Assembly (NCBI GenBank): GCA_013697635.1
Contig: JACCWM010000190.1
Span: 38,502 to 102,501, forward strand
Reading direction: 5' to 3'
DNA from: Lujinxingiaceae bacterium
GTDB lineage: Bacteria; Myxococcota_A; Bradymonadia; Bradymonadales; Bradymonadaceae
Length of the DNA: 64,000 nucleotides
Shown here: positions 1-9,868 of the stretch, in pieces
How the letters are laid out: the number at the start of each line of letters is the position of its first letter
Position numbering within the stretch: the first letter of the stretch is position 1
Position numbers and translations under genes: made by a program
The notes under the pieces: generated by a model
What the model saw: the letters and a program-made list of their open reading frames with translations, nothing else
Databases searched by the model: none
Told to the model about the DNA's origin: nothing

Positions 1-155
1 TCTACCCGCAGGCCCAAGGCGAGGTCGAGGCCGTGCACAGCGCCGCTGAGAGCATCGACGTCGAAAGCCAATTGCTCGAGCAGCAAGAGGCCTTGCGCAA
101 CTTCTTCGAGCTGGCCAATGAAGCGATTCAGACCATGGGGCAAAGCCACAGCTGA
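1..155 (+). CDS. C-terminal fragment of an unknown protein
   Basis: An open frame enters from the left edge and ends at TGA 153-155, giving about 50 residues. The visible tail is helical and rich in Glu, Gln and Ala (for example VESQLLEQQEALRNFFELAN), compatible with the end of a coiled-coil or helical domain. Nothing identifies the family. It is followed after about 20 bp by a hairpin and 80 bp later by the PRC-barrel gene on the same strand, so the two need not be co-transcribed. The reading frame and stop are seen directly; function is unknown. Confidence 0.6.
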   Translation, partial: YPQAQGEVEAVHSAAESIDVESQLLEQQEALRNFFELANEAIQTMGQSHS

Positions 156-174
156 GCCTGTGCGATAAAATCCC

Positions 175-190
175 GGGCCAAACCTGGCCC
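175..190 (+). terminator. Short GC hairpin, possible terminator
   Basis: GGGCCA (175-180), loop AACC, TGGCCC (185-190) form a perfect 6-bp stem 20 bp after the stop at 155. It is followed by AAATTA rather than a run of T, so intrinsic termination is only possible, not clear. Confidence 0.35.
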
Positions 191-234
191 AAATTAGCCC
201 ATCAAGCCTGACAACCTACCTGCAGGAGTAAATC

Positions 235-762
235 ATGCGAACAGATTCCGGTGAAGAATACGTCAATCGACTCGCCCGCCTCACCGACCTCGACGATTAC
301 GAGGTCTCCGATGACGATCCCGACGTGCGCGGCTGGGATGTCATCGATCGCCAGGGCATTCGGCTGGGGCGCGTCGACGAGCTGATCGTCGACCGCGATG
401 CCCTCAAGGTGCGCTATCTGGCCGTCGAACTCGACGCCACTGGCGGCTCCGGCTTTCGCCTTGTGCCGATCGGGCTGGCCGCGCTCGACGAGGACGACGA
501 CATCGTCATCTTGAACCACATGGATGCCCAGAGCGTGACGAGCTGTCCGACCTACGACAGCCGGCCGATCTCACGCGAGTACGAGCAGCGCCTGATGAGC
601 TCCTACAGGGCGTCGGCTTCCAAAATGGGCACCAAAGACGCCACGCGCACCGACCCGAGTGGCTCGCCCACGGCCGCGCCACGCGGCTTCTACGATGACA
701 CGCACTTCGATGAGAGCAGCTTCTATGGCGGACGGCGAAAAACCCGCGGCCCCATGCACTAG
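235..762 (+). CDS. PRC-barrel domain protein
   Basis: This 175-residue soluble protein has a PRC-barrel-like segment at about residues 30-85, seen as RGWDVIDRQGIRLGRVDELI followed by a hydrophobic strand (VRYLAVELD). PRC barrels occur in RimM, in photosynthetic reaction-centre H subunits and in many small stress-related proteins; this one most resembles the last group. The N-terminal 25 residues are acidic and the C-terminal 60 are low-complexity and charged, probably disordered. The start at 235 is supported by GGAG seven bases upstream. No signal peptide or membrane segment is seen. Family assignment is fairly sure; cellular role is not known. Confidence 0.75.
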   Translation: MRTDSGEEYVNRLARLTDLDDYEVSDDDPDVRGWDVIDRQGIRLGRVDELIVDRDALKVRYLAVELDATGGSGFRLVPIGLAALDEDDDIVILNHMDAQSVTSCPTYDSRPISREYEQRLMSSYRASASKMGTKDATRTDPSGSPTAAPRGFYDDTHFDESSFYGGRRKTRGPMH

Positions 763-778
763 ATGCACGAGCCGGCTC

Positions 779-2944
779 TCAGGCCTCGGCGCCCGGCTCG
801 GGGCGAAATAGGAGCCGGCGCCCGATCTTTGCCAGCACGCTTCGCCGGGTGCCAAGGATGGTCTCGGCGAGCAGCACGAGCGTGATCAGAAAGAGAAATT
901 TCGACCACAAGTTGACACGTCGCTGATTGGCGTGCGGTTGCGCGGAGGCCGCTGCGGCGTGCGCCTCAGCGCTGATCCAGGGCTCCAAGGCGTTGGCCGG
1001 CAAGGGGCGTAGATCGGAGCCGCGCACGTCGACGTTTACGCCCAAAGTCAGCTGATCGATGCGGTTGCGCTCGGCGCCGGACTCATCGTCGTCGGCCCAA
1101 AACTCATAAAAACCAGCCTCTTCGGCGACGAAGGCGACCTCGCCCTCGACGGGCTCGAGCACGAGGCGTCCGCCCGATGGCGTGTGCGCGATCACCCGCT
1201 CGTGGACGAGGCCGGCGACCTCGAGTCGCACGCGGCCACCGACAATATGTTTGGCCTCGCCGCGCGATGCCGAGCGGCGCGCAAGATACATCATCGTGCG
1301 CCTCATCAGGGGCAAGTAGGCCGTGCGAATGGGAAAGTCCGTCCATTCGCGATCGACGCTGGTGGTCATCATCACCACGCGGCCCTGGCCGACGCGCCGC
1401 TCGAGCAGCGCCGGCGCGTTGTCTTGGTAGGACAACAACACCGAGGATTGCTCGTCGGCCGGCGAGGGCTCGAGCAACATGTAGCTGAAGACCTGAACCG
1501 ATTGAATCGATCCGCCGCCGGGCAGCGAGAACACCCGGAACACCGGATGGTCTCGGCGCGCGTGACCAAAACGCGTCGTCTTGACCGGCGCATCGGGATC
1601 GCTTCGCTCGGCGAGCTGCTTGAGGCCACGCAAGGGGCGCGGCAACAGCTCGCCGAATTGCTGATTATAGATCGCGGGATCGGCCTGCTCGCCCAGGGTA
1701 ATGAACAAGCCACCGCCGTCTTCGACGAATTTAGCCAGCCTGGGCAGGCTCGCCGGTGCCAGGCGCGCGACGTTGGCCAGCACGACCACGTCAAAGCCCG
1801 CAAGCTCACGGTTTTCCAGACCATCGACGGTGGTCACCGTGGGCACGATTGGGCTCTCGCTCGAGGGCCCCGGGCTGAGCGCACGCATCAAGAAGAAGAG
1901 CTCGTCGTCTTGAGCGATGGTGCTGGGCTGCCCGTTGACGAGCAGCGCCCGCACGCGCTCGCGCGGATGGATCGTGAAGTGCCAGGTATCGTCTTCGGCC
2001 AGCGCGTCGGCGCCCACGATCTCGACGACGCACTTTTGGGCGCCGGCAGCCTCAATGCGGTGGCGAAAGGTGCTGGTGACGCTCTTTCCAGCAGCGACGT
2101 CGACGACGTCGGTGGCGACGAGCTGGCCACCGACCTTCAAGCGCAGCTCGACCTGTGAGGCATCGTGCTCCGAGAGGTTTCGAACGCTGGCGTCGATTTT
2201 CCAGGTGCGCTCCTGGGGCGTGCCCTCTTGTTCGTACTCGACGCCGATCATCGCCAGGTTGGTCACGGAGTCTTCGCCGCGCTGGCGCACCGAGACTTGT
2301 TCGATGGCGTAGCCAAGCGCGAGCTCTGGCTGGGTGCCATCGGCCAGAGATCCGCGGCTAAAATCACTGATCACGACGATCCGACGGTTGGGCAGCTGCG
2401 AGGTCGACAAGATGTCGGCCGCAGCCATCAAACCGCGATCGATCTCGCCAGGGCGTTGCGCCGTCGTGAGGTTGGCGACCGCGCGGCGTGCCTCGGCGTG
2501 GTCGCTGGTCAGGCGCGCCAATACGGCCTGCGAGGAGGTGGTGCTCACCACCGCCACCTCGTCCCAGGGGCGAAGGCGCCCGATCTGCTCATCGAGCGAT
2601 CGCTTGGCGCGCGGCCACCAGTCGCCATGGGCCATGGAAAAACCCGTGTCGACGACGAAGACCACGGCCGTGGGCATACGCTCCTCGGCCGTGATCCCGC
2701 GGCTACTGAGCACGTAGGGCTTGGCCAGGGCCAGGGCCAAAAAGACCACCGCGAGCACGCGCAGCAAGAGCAAAATCCACTGGCGCACCTTGATGCTGCG
2801 CGCCACCTTCTGATTGGATTTTTGAAGTAATTTCAATGCCGGAAACGGCCTGCGCACGGCTTTCTGACGGTTGATCAGGTGCACGAGCAAGGGCACACCG
2901 CCGGCCAGCAAGCCGAGCAAGAACAAGGGCTCGAGAAAACTCAC
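779..2944 (-). CDS. BatA-like membrane protein with von Willebrand A domain
   Basis: The 721-residue protein begins with the aerotolerance/BatA N-terminal membrane module: a hydrophobic segment at about 3-23 (FLEPLFLLGLLAGGVPLLVH), a basic loop, and a second at about 57-78. A vWA domain follows, with the metal site DTGFSM at 99-104; this matches DxSxS except that the central Ser is Gly. A glutamine-amidotransferase-like fold may follow at about 330-450 (VVVLANVARL, FVEDGGGLFI). A last membrane segment lies near 685-705. I chose the GTG at 2944 because its GTGA overlaps the upstream DUF58 stop and AGGAGG lies five bases before it. It is the last gene of a MoxR/DUF58/vWA operon, a family arrangement linked to ATPase-driven assembly of metal- or envelope-associated complexes. 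The specific client is unknown. Confidence 0.85.
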   Translation of the reverse strand: MSFLEPLFLLGLLAGGVPLLVHLINRQKAVRRPFPALKLLQKSNQKVARSIKVRQWILLLLRVLAVVFLALALAKPYVLSSRGITAEERMPTAVVFVVDTGFSMAHGDWWPRAKRSLDEQIGRLRPWDEVAVVSTTSSQAVLARLTSDHAEARRAVANLTTAQRPGEIDRGLMAAADILSTSQLPNRRIVVISDFSRGSLADGTQPELALGYAIEQVSVRQRGEDSVTNLAMIGVEYEQEGTPQERTWKIDASVRNLSEHDASQVELRLKVGGQLVATDVVDVAAGKSVTSTFRHRIEAAGAQKCVVEIVGADALAEDDTWHFTIHPRERVRALLVNGQPSTIAQDDELFFLMRALSPGPSSESPIVPTVTTVDGLENRELAGFDVVVLANVARLAPASLPRLAKFVEDGGGLFITLGEQADPAIYNQQFGELLPRPLRGLKQLAERSDPDAPVKTTRFGHARRDHPVFRVFSLPGGGSIQSVQVFSYMLLEPSPADEQSSVLLSYQDNAPALLERRVGQGRVVMMTTSVDREWTDFPIRTAYLPLMRRTMMYLARRSASRGEAKHIVGGRVRLEVAGLVHERVIAHTPSGGRLVLEPVEGEVAFVAEEAGFYEFWADDDESGAERNRIDQLTLGVNVDVRGSDLRPLPANALEPWISAEAHAAAASAQPHANQRRVNLWSKFLFLITLVLLAETILGTRRSVLAKIGRRLLFRPEPGAEA

Positions 2945-3831
2945 CGCCGCCTCCTGAGAAAGCGCAAGCATACCTCCTCGAGCGGCTCACTGGTCAGAAA
3001 GCGAAAATATCCCAGATCGCCCTCCTCGCTCTGTGCCTGCAACCACGCCAGATGCTCGCGCATCGCCACCAGGTAGCGCTCGCGCAGATCGTCGGGGTCG
3101 ACGAGCAGCTTGCCCTCATCTTCGAGCCCCTCAAAGAGCGAGAGGCCCTCGTAGGGAAGCTCCACCTCGGCGCTGTCGAGCACGTGAAAGAGCACGACGT
3201 CGTTTCGTCGCTGGCGCAAGACGCGCAGAAAGCTCATCACCTCCTGATCGGCATCGAGCAGGTCGCTGAAGATCAAGATCAGGCTTCGCCCCTTGGCCCG
3301 CTCGGCGACCGTGCGAAGCGCGCCGACCAGATCCGTGCTGCCATCACCGCGCAGCTTCTCGAGCAGATGAAAGAGGTCATCGAGATGGCTGGATTTCGAG
3401 CTCGCCGGCAAAAAGTCGCGCGCGCTCTCGTCAAAGCTCAAGGCGCCCACGGCGTCGCCCTGGCGCATGAACAAATAGGCGAAGGCCGCCGCCAGGTAGC
3501 TGACATAGCGCAGCTTGGTCAGCGGCGCCTCCTCGCTTTGGAAGTTCATCGAGCCCGAGCCATCGATGATCAAATAGGCGCGCAGGTTGGTCTCGTCTTC
3601 GTACTGCTTGACGTAGTACTTGTCGGACTTGGCGAACACCTTCCAATCGACGTGCTTGAGCTCCTGGCCGGCGCTGTATTCGATGTACTCGGCGAACTCC
3701 ACCGATCCTCCCCGGTGCGGGGAGCGGTGCATACCGGCCAAAATGCCTTCGACGAGCGTGCGCGCGCGAACGTGCATGCTGCCGAGTTTTTCCAACACGG
3801 CCGGATCGAGGTATGTCTGGCGAAGGCTCAT
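2941..3831 (-). CDS. DUF58 domain protein
   Basis: A 296-residue soluble protein opens with LDPAVLEKLG, has the DUF58 hallmark EYSAGQELKHVDWKVFAKSD at about 51-70, and a vWA-like core with DGSGSM at 90-95. DUF58 proteins are regularly encoded between a MoxR-type AAA ATPase and BatA-like vWA proteins, exactly as here, and are thought to act as adaptors or substrates of that ATPase. The ATG at 3831 is chosen because it starts right before the conserved region and lies 16 bp after the MoxR stop; the longer frame would overlap that gene. Its own stop overlaps the next gene's GTG by 4 bp, indicating translational coupling. Confidence 0.88.
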   Translation of the reverse strand: MSLRQTYLDPAVLEKLGSMHVRARTLVEGILAGMHRSPHRGGSVEFAEYIEYSAGQELKHVDWKVFAKSDKYYVKQYEDETNLRAYLIIDGSGSMNFQSEEAPLTKLRYVSYLAAAFAYLFMRQGDAVGALSFDESARDFLPASSKSSHLDDLFHLLEKLRGDGSTDLVGALRTVAERAKGRSLILIFSDLLDADQEVMSFLRVLRQRRNDVVLFHVLDSAEVELPYEGLSLFEGLEDEGKLLVDPDDLRERYLVAMREHLAWLQAQSEEGDLGYFRFLTSEPLEEVCLRFLRRRR

Positions 3832-3847
3832 CTGTGCAAAAGGGGCT

Positions 3848-4867
<1,020 letters not shown>

Positions 4868-5038
4868 AAACTCGAAAAGGGGGCAGGTAGGAGGATTTGA
4901 GCAGCGCCAATGGGCCAATTCGCCCTGCGCCAAGAGCAGCCGTTACAACAGCAAGGCTTGTCGATTTACTTCCCAGGCTCGCACATATCGCGAAACCGCC
5001 GATCGAGCCAGATGTGTTCCAGGCCCAAAGCCAGCACT

Positions 5039-5506
5039 TTAGGCGTGCAGCTCGATTTGAGCGAAACTCGAGGCTTCGTCGCAACCTGCGCCGACGAGGC
5101 CCAGATGCAGGCGCAGATTGTGATCGCAGATCGGACCCAGCAGATCCTGGCGCGCCCGGACATCGCGGGACCAATCGGAGCCGTAGGTCGTCAGGATGCG
5201 TGCGATGATCGCCACCAGGTTATCCTGACCCTTCTTTCGAAAGGCATCGACCTCTTCGCGCTGAATCTCGAGCAACCGTGCCAGTGCCGTCTCGTCGGCG
5301 ATCACCACCTGGTGGCGAGCGAGCGCACATTTCCACAGCGCGTTGAGTCGCACCGTATCGTGATCGTGGGAAATCGCCACGGCGACCAGGGCCGCAAGCT
5401 CGCGATCATGGTGGCGCAAGGCCGCTTGCTGGACCTGGTTGAGCGCAAAGACACGCCTTGCTTCGGAAAAAGCATGCAGATGAATCGTGATACGGGCTCC
5501 AGGCAT
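5039..5506 (-). CDS. Hypothetical helical protein
   Basis: This 155-residue frame is not recognised. It is predicted soluble and mostly helical, with Leu/Ala/Arg-rich stretches (LLEIQREEVDAFRKKGQDNL near the middle) and three Cys. ATG 5506 is preferred to the in-frame ATG 5521 because AGAGGT lies about five bases upstream of it. It lies about 170 bp upstream of the MoxR gene on the same strand, so it could be the first gene of that operon, but the gap makes this uncertain. An overlapping antisense frame exists; codon pattern and helix-like composition favour the minus strand. Confidence 0.5.
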   Translation of the reverse strand: MPGARITIHLHAFSEARRVFALNQVQQAALRHHDRELAALVAVAISHDHDTVRLNALWKCALARHQVVIADETALARLLEIQREEVDAFRKKGQDNLVAIIARILTTYGSDWSRDVRARQDLLGPICDHNLRLHLGLVGAGCDEASSFAQIELHA

Positions 5507-5754
5507 GTCGACCTCTGACATGAACTTAGAACACAGCGTCTCGATGCCGAACGAATATGTGTCAGGTTCACCCAACACAATCGGCAAGAACACTCGGAAT
5601 GATCAATTCATTACCACCGGCGCGCAGCGATTGCAAAGCGCGAATTGAATCCGGTGCCGTGAAAATTGAAGGTTTGCTGCCTTCTACAGCCACGAAGAGA
5701 TGAGTTATCGAGCTGCCCGAGAGCGGTGTATGAAGCGCGAGCTTTGCCGGGCGC

Positions 5755-6132
5755 TCAGCCCAAAAGAGCGTTGCGGATGAGAAATGCTTCGAGCTCTTCA
5801 AGTGTCTTCTTTTCGTCCGAGAGCAACATGCAATCACTCTCGAGGCGTTTGAGCAAGGTGTGGGCGCGGCGCAAGTGACGCACGGCGGCATTGGCAACGG
5901 CGGGCTTGACCGTACGCTTGTGGCTGACATGGTAGACGCCCGTGCCGGCAATCAGAGGATTGGAGCGATGCTCGACGAGCGCTTCAACGGGCTCGATAGG
6001 CTCAAGCTCGAAGGCTGAATCGAAGGCCGAGTCAAGGGCCGACTCAAACACATATTCCTCGATCTCGACATCCGAGAGCACTTCGTCCAACGTATCAAGA
6101 CTGATCTCTTGGGTCTTTTGGTCGTAAGCCAC
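5755..6132 (-). CDS. Hypothetical acidic protein
   Basis: The protein of 125 residues has a very acidic N-terminal half, including a small internal repeat (ALDSAFDSAFELEP), and a basic helical C-terminal half (RHLRRAHTLLKRLESD). GTG 6132 is selected because GGAGG lies six bases upstream; the longer frame has no such site. It is divergent from the YihY-family gene, with about 155 bp between the two starts, so the promoters probably share that spacer. No family was recognised, and no membrane or secretion signal is seen. Confidence 0.55.
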   Translation of the reverse strand: MAYDQKTQEISLDTLDEVLSDVEIEEYVFESALDSAFDSAFELEPIEPVEALVEHRSNPLIAGTGVYHVSHKRTVKPAVANAAVRHLRRAHTLLKRLESDCMLLSDEKKTLEELEAFLIRNALLG

Positions 6133-6287
6133 AGAGCACCTCCACTTTTTCGTAAACGCGTGCGCGAGTTGTTTTGGGTTTTCCCACACTTAGCGTACAA
6201 CAACGCGCGCCCAAAAACCACTGGCGTGGTACGCACCAGCTCGAAGCGCTCATTAATCACTCGAGTGAGCAACTGGATGGAGACGCA

Positions 6288-7271
6288 GTGAGTCAACCGA
6301 ACAAGGTCAAAGGTCTCATGGAGCGCACAGCGCGGTTTATTCTTCGCGTGATCAAGCACTTCTTTGGACAGAACAACGGCTTGCTGCTCTCGGGAGCCGT
6401 AGCCTACAACACCTTGTTGTCGGTGATTCCGCTGTGCGCGCTGATTTTGATCATCGCCTCGCATTTTATAGAGGAGCGCCAACTCTTGGTGACGATCTCC
6501 AGCGAGCTCGCCATGCTCGTGCCCGGCCAGGCTCAGGCGCTGACCGAGGCGCTCGCGGCCTTTATGTCCGAGCGCGAGGTCATCGGGGTGATCGGAATTT
6601 TGGTGCTGCTGTTTTTCAGCTCGATCGCCTTTCGCACCCTCGAAAACGCCATGGCCGTCATCTTTGGCCCATCGCCCAACAAGCCCAAGCGCAGCTTCTG
6701 GATGTCGGCCCTGTTGCCCTATATCTTCATCGTTGTGATGGGCATCGGTGTCATGGTGTTGACCACCATGACAGCGATCATCGATGCGCTGCCCGAGGAG
6801 GCTTTTCGCCTGCCCCTCGTGCACACCGAGATCTCGCTCGACCGTGCCTCGGCGATCATCTTGCACATCTTTGGCGTGATCGGCCTGACCTTGCTCTTTA
6901 CGGCCATCTACAAGGTCATGCCGGCGACGACCATTCAGTTTCGGCGCGCGCTGATCGGCGGCGCGACGGCGACGCTGCTCTGGGAGATCGTGCGCTATTT
7001 TCTGATGTGGTATTTCACCAGCATTTCGCTGGTCAACGTCATCTATGGCTCCCTGGCCACCGTGATCATCGTCTTGCTGACGATGGAAGTTGCCGCGGTG
7101 ATCGTGCTGCTCGGCGCTCAAGTCATCGCCGAGGTCGAGCGCAACGATCACGCCGGCGTGCCCTGGCACGAGGAGCTCCAGGAGGGAATTCGAAAGAAAA
7201 TTGCCCTGGCGCGCGAAGCCCAGATTGCCCCCCTGCTCGACGATGAAGTCGCCTCCAACTCCGAGTTGTGA
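6288..7271 (+). CDS. YihY/BrkB family inner-membrane protein
   Basis: A 327-residue polytopic protein with about six hydrophobic segments matching the YihY/BrkB layout. It has the early segment GLLLSGAVAYNTLLSVIPLC, the loop where family members have a Phe/Arg-rich motif (SSIAFRTLENAMAVIFG), and a conserved end segment (VNVIYGSLATVIIVLLTMEV). Members were once annotated as ribonuclease BN, which is now considered wrong; the true function is unknown. GTG 6288 is preferred because GGAG lies five bases upstream; ATG 6318 is an alternative. The C-terminal 45 residues are charged and cytoplasmic. No operon partner lies downstream. Confidence 0.88.
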   Translation: MSQPNKVKGLMERTARFILRVIKHFFGQNNGLLLSGAVAYNTLLSVIPLCALILIIASHFIEERQLLVTISSELAMLVPGQAQALTEALAAFMSEREVIGVIGILVLLFFSSIAFRTLENAMAVIFGPSPNKPKRSFWMSALLPYIFIVVMGIGVMVLTTMTAIIDALPEEAFRLPLVHTEISLDRASAIILHIFGVIGLTLLFTAIYKVMPATTIQFRRALIGGATATLLWEIVRYFLMWYFTSISLVNVIYGSLATVIIVLLTMEVAAVIVLLGAQVIAEVERNDHAGVPWHEELQEGIRKKIALAREAQIAPLLDDEVASNSEL

Positions 7272-7460
7272 GCGCCCAAGCAAAATCACCGAACTCCTTT
7301 TTCCAGCCCAGCGATCGAGCACAAAAATAGTCCAGCAAAACCAACGTTGTCCTAACCTGCTCCAGTTTTGCCTTGCTCAAGCTCTCTAGATTTCTAGACT
7401 GAGTTCCGATTGCCATGGTGGTAATTGGTAGATTCAAGGTTTGTTCAGGGAGGATTTTTG

Positions 7461-9863
7461 ATGAAACAACAATGGAGTGGACGCGCCGGCGCGCTGATTG
7501 CGATTGTCTTGTTACTCGCTGCTTGCAGCGATGACCCCGACCCCGTCCAGCCCCCAATCGCGGACGTCGGTTCAGATACGGCGCTCGACGTCGGGCCAGA
7601 TAGCATAGACGAGGACGCCGATCCTGGTGACGACGCAAGCGAAGTCGACGCCAGCGAAGACACCTCTGACGACGCCGGTGACGCCGATCTTGACACCGAT
7701 CCGGGGTTAGACTTCGACCCGAGCGTGGGCACTTGGAGCAACGACTACACCTCGCCTGGACTCTTGGGCGAGTCCGGTGCGCGCGTCAACAGCCTGCTGC
7801 GCGACGAAGATGGACGCATCTATGCCGGCGGCATGTTTTCCGTGGCAGGAAAGGCCCCGTCCAACAATGTGGCATGGTGGAATGGCACGATCTGGCAGCA
7901 AGTCGGCTACGGAATCGACATCGAAGTCGAGGCCATGGCGTTCGATGCCGAAGGCGCAATCTATGCTGGCGGAAGCGCCAGCAGCGGCGGCGGCGGCATT
8001 GGTATTGGCTTTGGCAGTACCAACTATTTGATGAAGTGGGATGGCCTGGACTGGGCCCACGTTGCGGCCTTTGATGCCGATTTTCGAAGCACGATCAACG
8101 CCCTGGCCGTCTTGCCCGATGGCAAGCTCGTCGTCGGCGGCATGTTTGATGCGATTGACGACGAGCCCTTCCTCAACCTGGCGCTCTGGGACGGCCAGAG
8201 CTGGAGCACGCTGGGCGGCCAGTCGCCCGACGGCACGGTGCGCACGATCGTGCGCCGAGCGAACGGCGACCTCTGCATTGGCGGCGACTTCGAGAAGGTC
8301 GGTGAGCTCGTCGTCAATCAGGTGGCGTGCTGGGATGGCACGGCTTGGCAGGCGCTTGGCGATGGCATGACAGGCTTTGTCAACGTGCTGCTCGAGCGTG
8401 AAGACGGCGACCTGATCGCCGGCGGCACCTTTGTCTTCATCACCGATTTTGACACGGGTGATTACCTGGCCAGCCTGGGTATCTGGGATGGCACGAGCTG
8501 GGAGTCGTTGGCCAACGGCGTTGAGAACGGCTTTATCAACGACGTTCGCGCGCTGGCCGAAGGCCCACAGGGCGAGCTCTATGTCGGCGGCACCTTTGGC
8601 ATGGTCGGCAAAAATGCCCAGAACCTGGCGGCAAGACACATCGCGCGGCTCGACGGTGAAACCTGGTCAGCCCTCGGTGACGGCCTGAGCAATTCCGTGG
8701 GTGCCGTGCTTGGCAGCGTCGTCGGCACCAACGCGATCTTGGTCGACAACTTTGGCAGCGTCGTCGCCGCAGGACTGTTCTCAAACGCCGGCGACGCCTT
8801 CGCGATCAACGCCGCACTCTGGGAGAATGAGAGCTGGTCGGCGATCTCCGACGAGAACGCCACGTATCTGGGCCTGGGCGGGCTGATCAACGTCATGGAG
8901 GTGGCCGCAGATGGCTCGATCTACGCTGCCGGCTACTTTTCCCATGCCGGTGGTGTGGAGGCAGAGAACGTCGCGCGCCTTGGCGCCAATGGCTGGGAGG
9001 CGCTCGGCACCGGCCTCAACGGCGCGGTCTTTGCGATGGCCATCGACGCCCAGGGACGTGTCTATGCTGGTGGTGATTTCGCCAACATTCAGCCCAGCGG
9101 TGCGGCGTTCTTCGCGCGTTGGAACGGAGCGCTCTGGGAGCGTGTCGGCGAGAATCTCAACGGGCCAGCACGCACGATCTTGGTCGCACCCAACGGCGAT
9201 CTCTATGTCGGCGGCGACTTCACCACCGCTGGCAATCTCGCCGTCGAGGGCATTGCGCGCTTTGATGGCACCGACTGGCACGCTGTCGGCGCAGGCTTTA
9301 ATGAACGCGTCACCAGCCTCGCCATGACGCCCGACGGCACACTCTATGCGGGCGGCACCTTCACCGAGTCCAGCGATGGCGAGCCGTTGGACTATCTGGC
9401 GAGCTTCGACGGCACCGCCTGGCATCAGGTCGGCGGTGGGCTCGACAGCTACGTCTCGCATCTGACGGTCTACAAGGGGAAACTACTGGTCGCCGGCCAG
9501 TTCACGATGGCCGGTGAGACCGAGGGCAACTCGGTGGCCACCTGGGATGGCGAGCAATGGCAATCGCTGGGCGGCGGACTCTTCTACTTCTTCGAAGGCC
9601 TTGCTCCAGTCGTCTCCAATGTCGTGGTGCACCCGATCGGCGTGTTCGCTACGGGCACCTTCGAGCTCAGCGCACAGGGCACCGAGCTCAGCTACATCGC
9701 CTACTTCGACGGCACCGAGTGGAAGAATCTCGGTGAGGGCATCAGCGACCTCGGGGAGGCACTGATTGTCACCGACGACAGCTTGCTCGTCGGAGGGACG
9801 TTCACGCTGGCCGGTGGAATGCCCTCCTATGGCATGGCCCGCTGGGACTTCGCCAAAGAGTAA
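7461..9863 (+). CDS. Secreted beta-propeller-like lipoprotein
   Basis: The 800-residue protein starts with a lipoprotein signal peptide ending LLLAAC, with acylated Cys at 22. About 55 residues of Asp-rich linker follow. The rest is built of some fifteen repeats of about 45 residues that carry a YAGGxF-like strand, then a W(N/D)G(T/S)xW strand (for example AWWNGTIWQQVGYGI). That pattern is typical of Kelch-like or delta-60-type propellers. AGGGAGGA is well placed before ATG 7461. The protein is expected on the cell surface or outer membrane, tethered by lipid, as a binding scaffold. No catalytic motif is visible. It appears monocistronic; the next gene converges 5 bp away. Confidence 0.85.
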   Translation: MKQQWSGRAGALIAIVLLLAACSDDPDPVQPPIADVGSDTALDVGPDSIDEDADPGDDASEVDASEDTSDDAGDADLDTDPGLDFDPSVGTWSNDYTSPGLLGESGARVNSLLRDEDGRIYAGGMFSVAGKAPSNNVAWWNGTIWQQVGYGIDIEVEAMAFDAEGAIYAGGSASSGGGGIGIGFGSTNYLMKWDGLDWAHVAAFDADFRSTINALAVLPDGKLVVGGMFDAIDDEPFLNLALWDGQSWSTLGGQSPDGTVRTIVRRANGDLCIGGDFEKVGELVVNQVACWDGTAWQALGDGMTGFVNVLLEREDGDLIAGGTFVFITDFDTGDYLASLGIWDGTSWESLANGVENGFINDVRALAEGPQGELYVGGTFGMVGKNAQNLAARHIARLDGETWSALGDGLSNSVGAVLGSVVGTNAILVDNFGSVVAAGLFSNAGDAFAINAALWENESWSAISDENATYLGLGGLINVMEVAADGSIYAAGYFSHAGGVEAENVARLGANGWEALGTGLNGAVFAMAIDAQGRVYAGGDFANIQPSGAAFFARWNGALWERVGENLNGPARTILVAPNGDLYVGGDFTTAGNLAVEGIARFDGTDWHAVGAGFNERVTSLAMTPDGTLYAGGTFTESSDGEPLDYLASFDGTAWHQVGGGLDSYVSHLTVYKGKLLVAGQFTMAGETEGNSVATWDGEQWQSLGGGLFYFFEGLAPVVSNVVVHPIGVFATGTFELSAQGTELSYIAYFDGTEWKNLGEGISDLGEALIVTDDSLLVGGTFTLAGGMPSYGMARWDFAKE

Positions 9864-9868
9864 GCCAC

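Noticed and set aside
5952..7322. 456-residue minus-strand frame
   Set aside because: Antisense to the YihY-family gene. Translation is full of Asp, His, Gln and Arg, as expected of a shadow of a hydrophobic protein.
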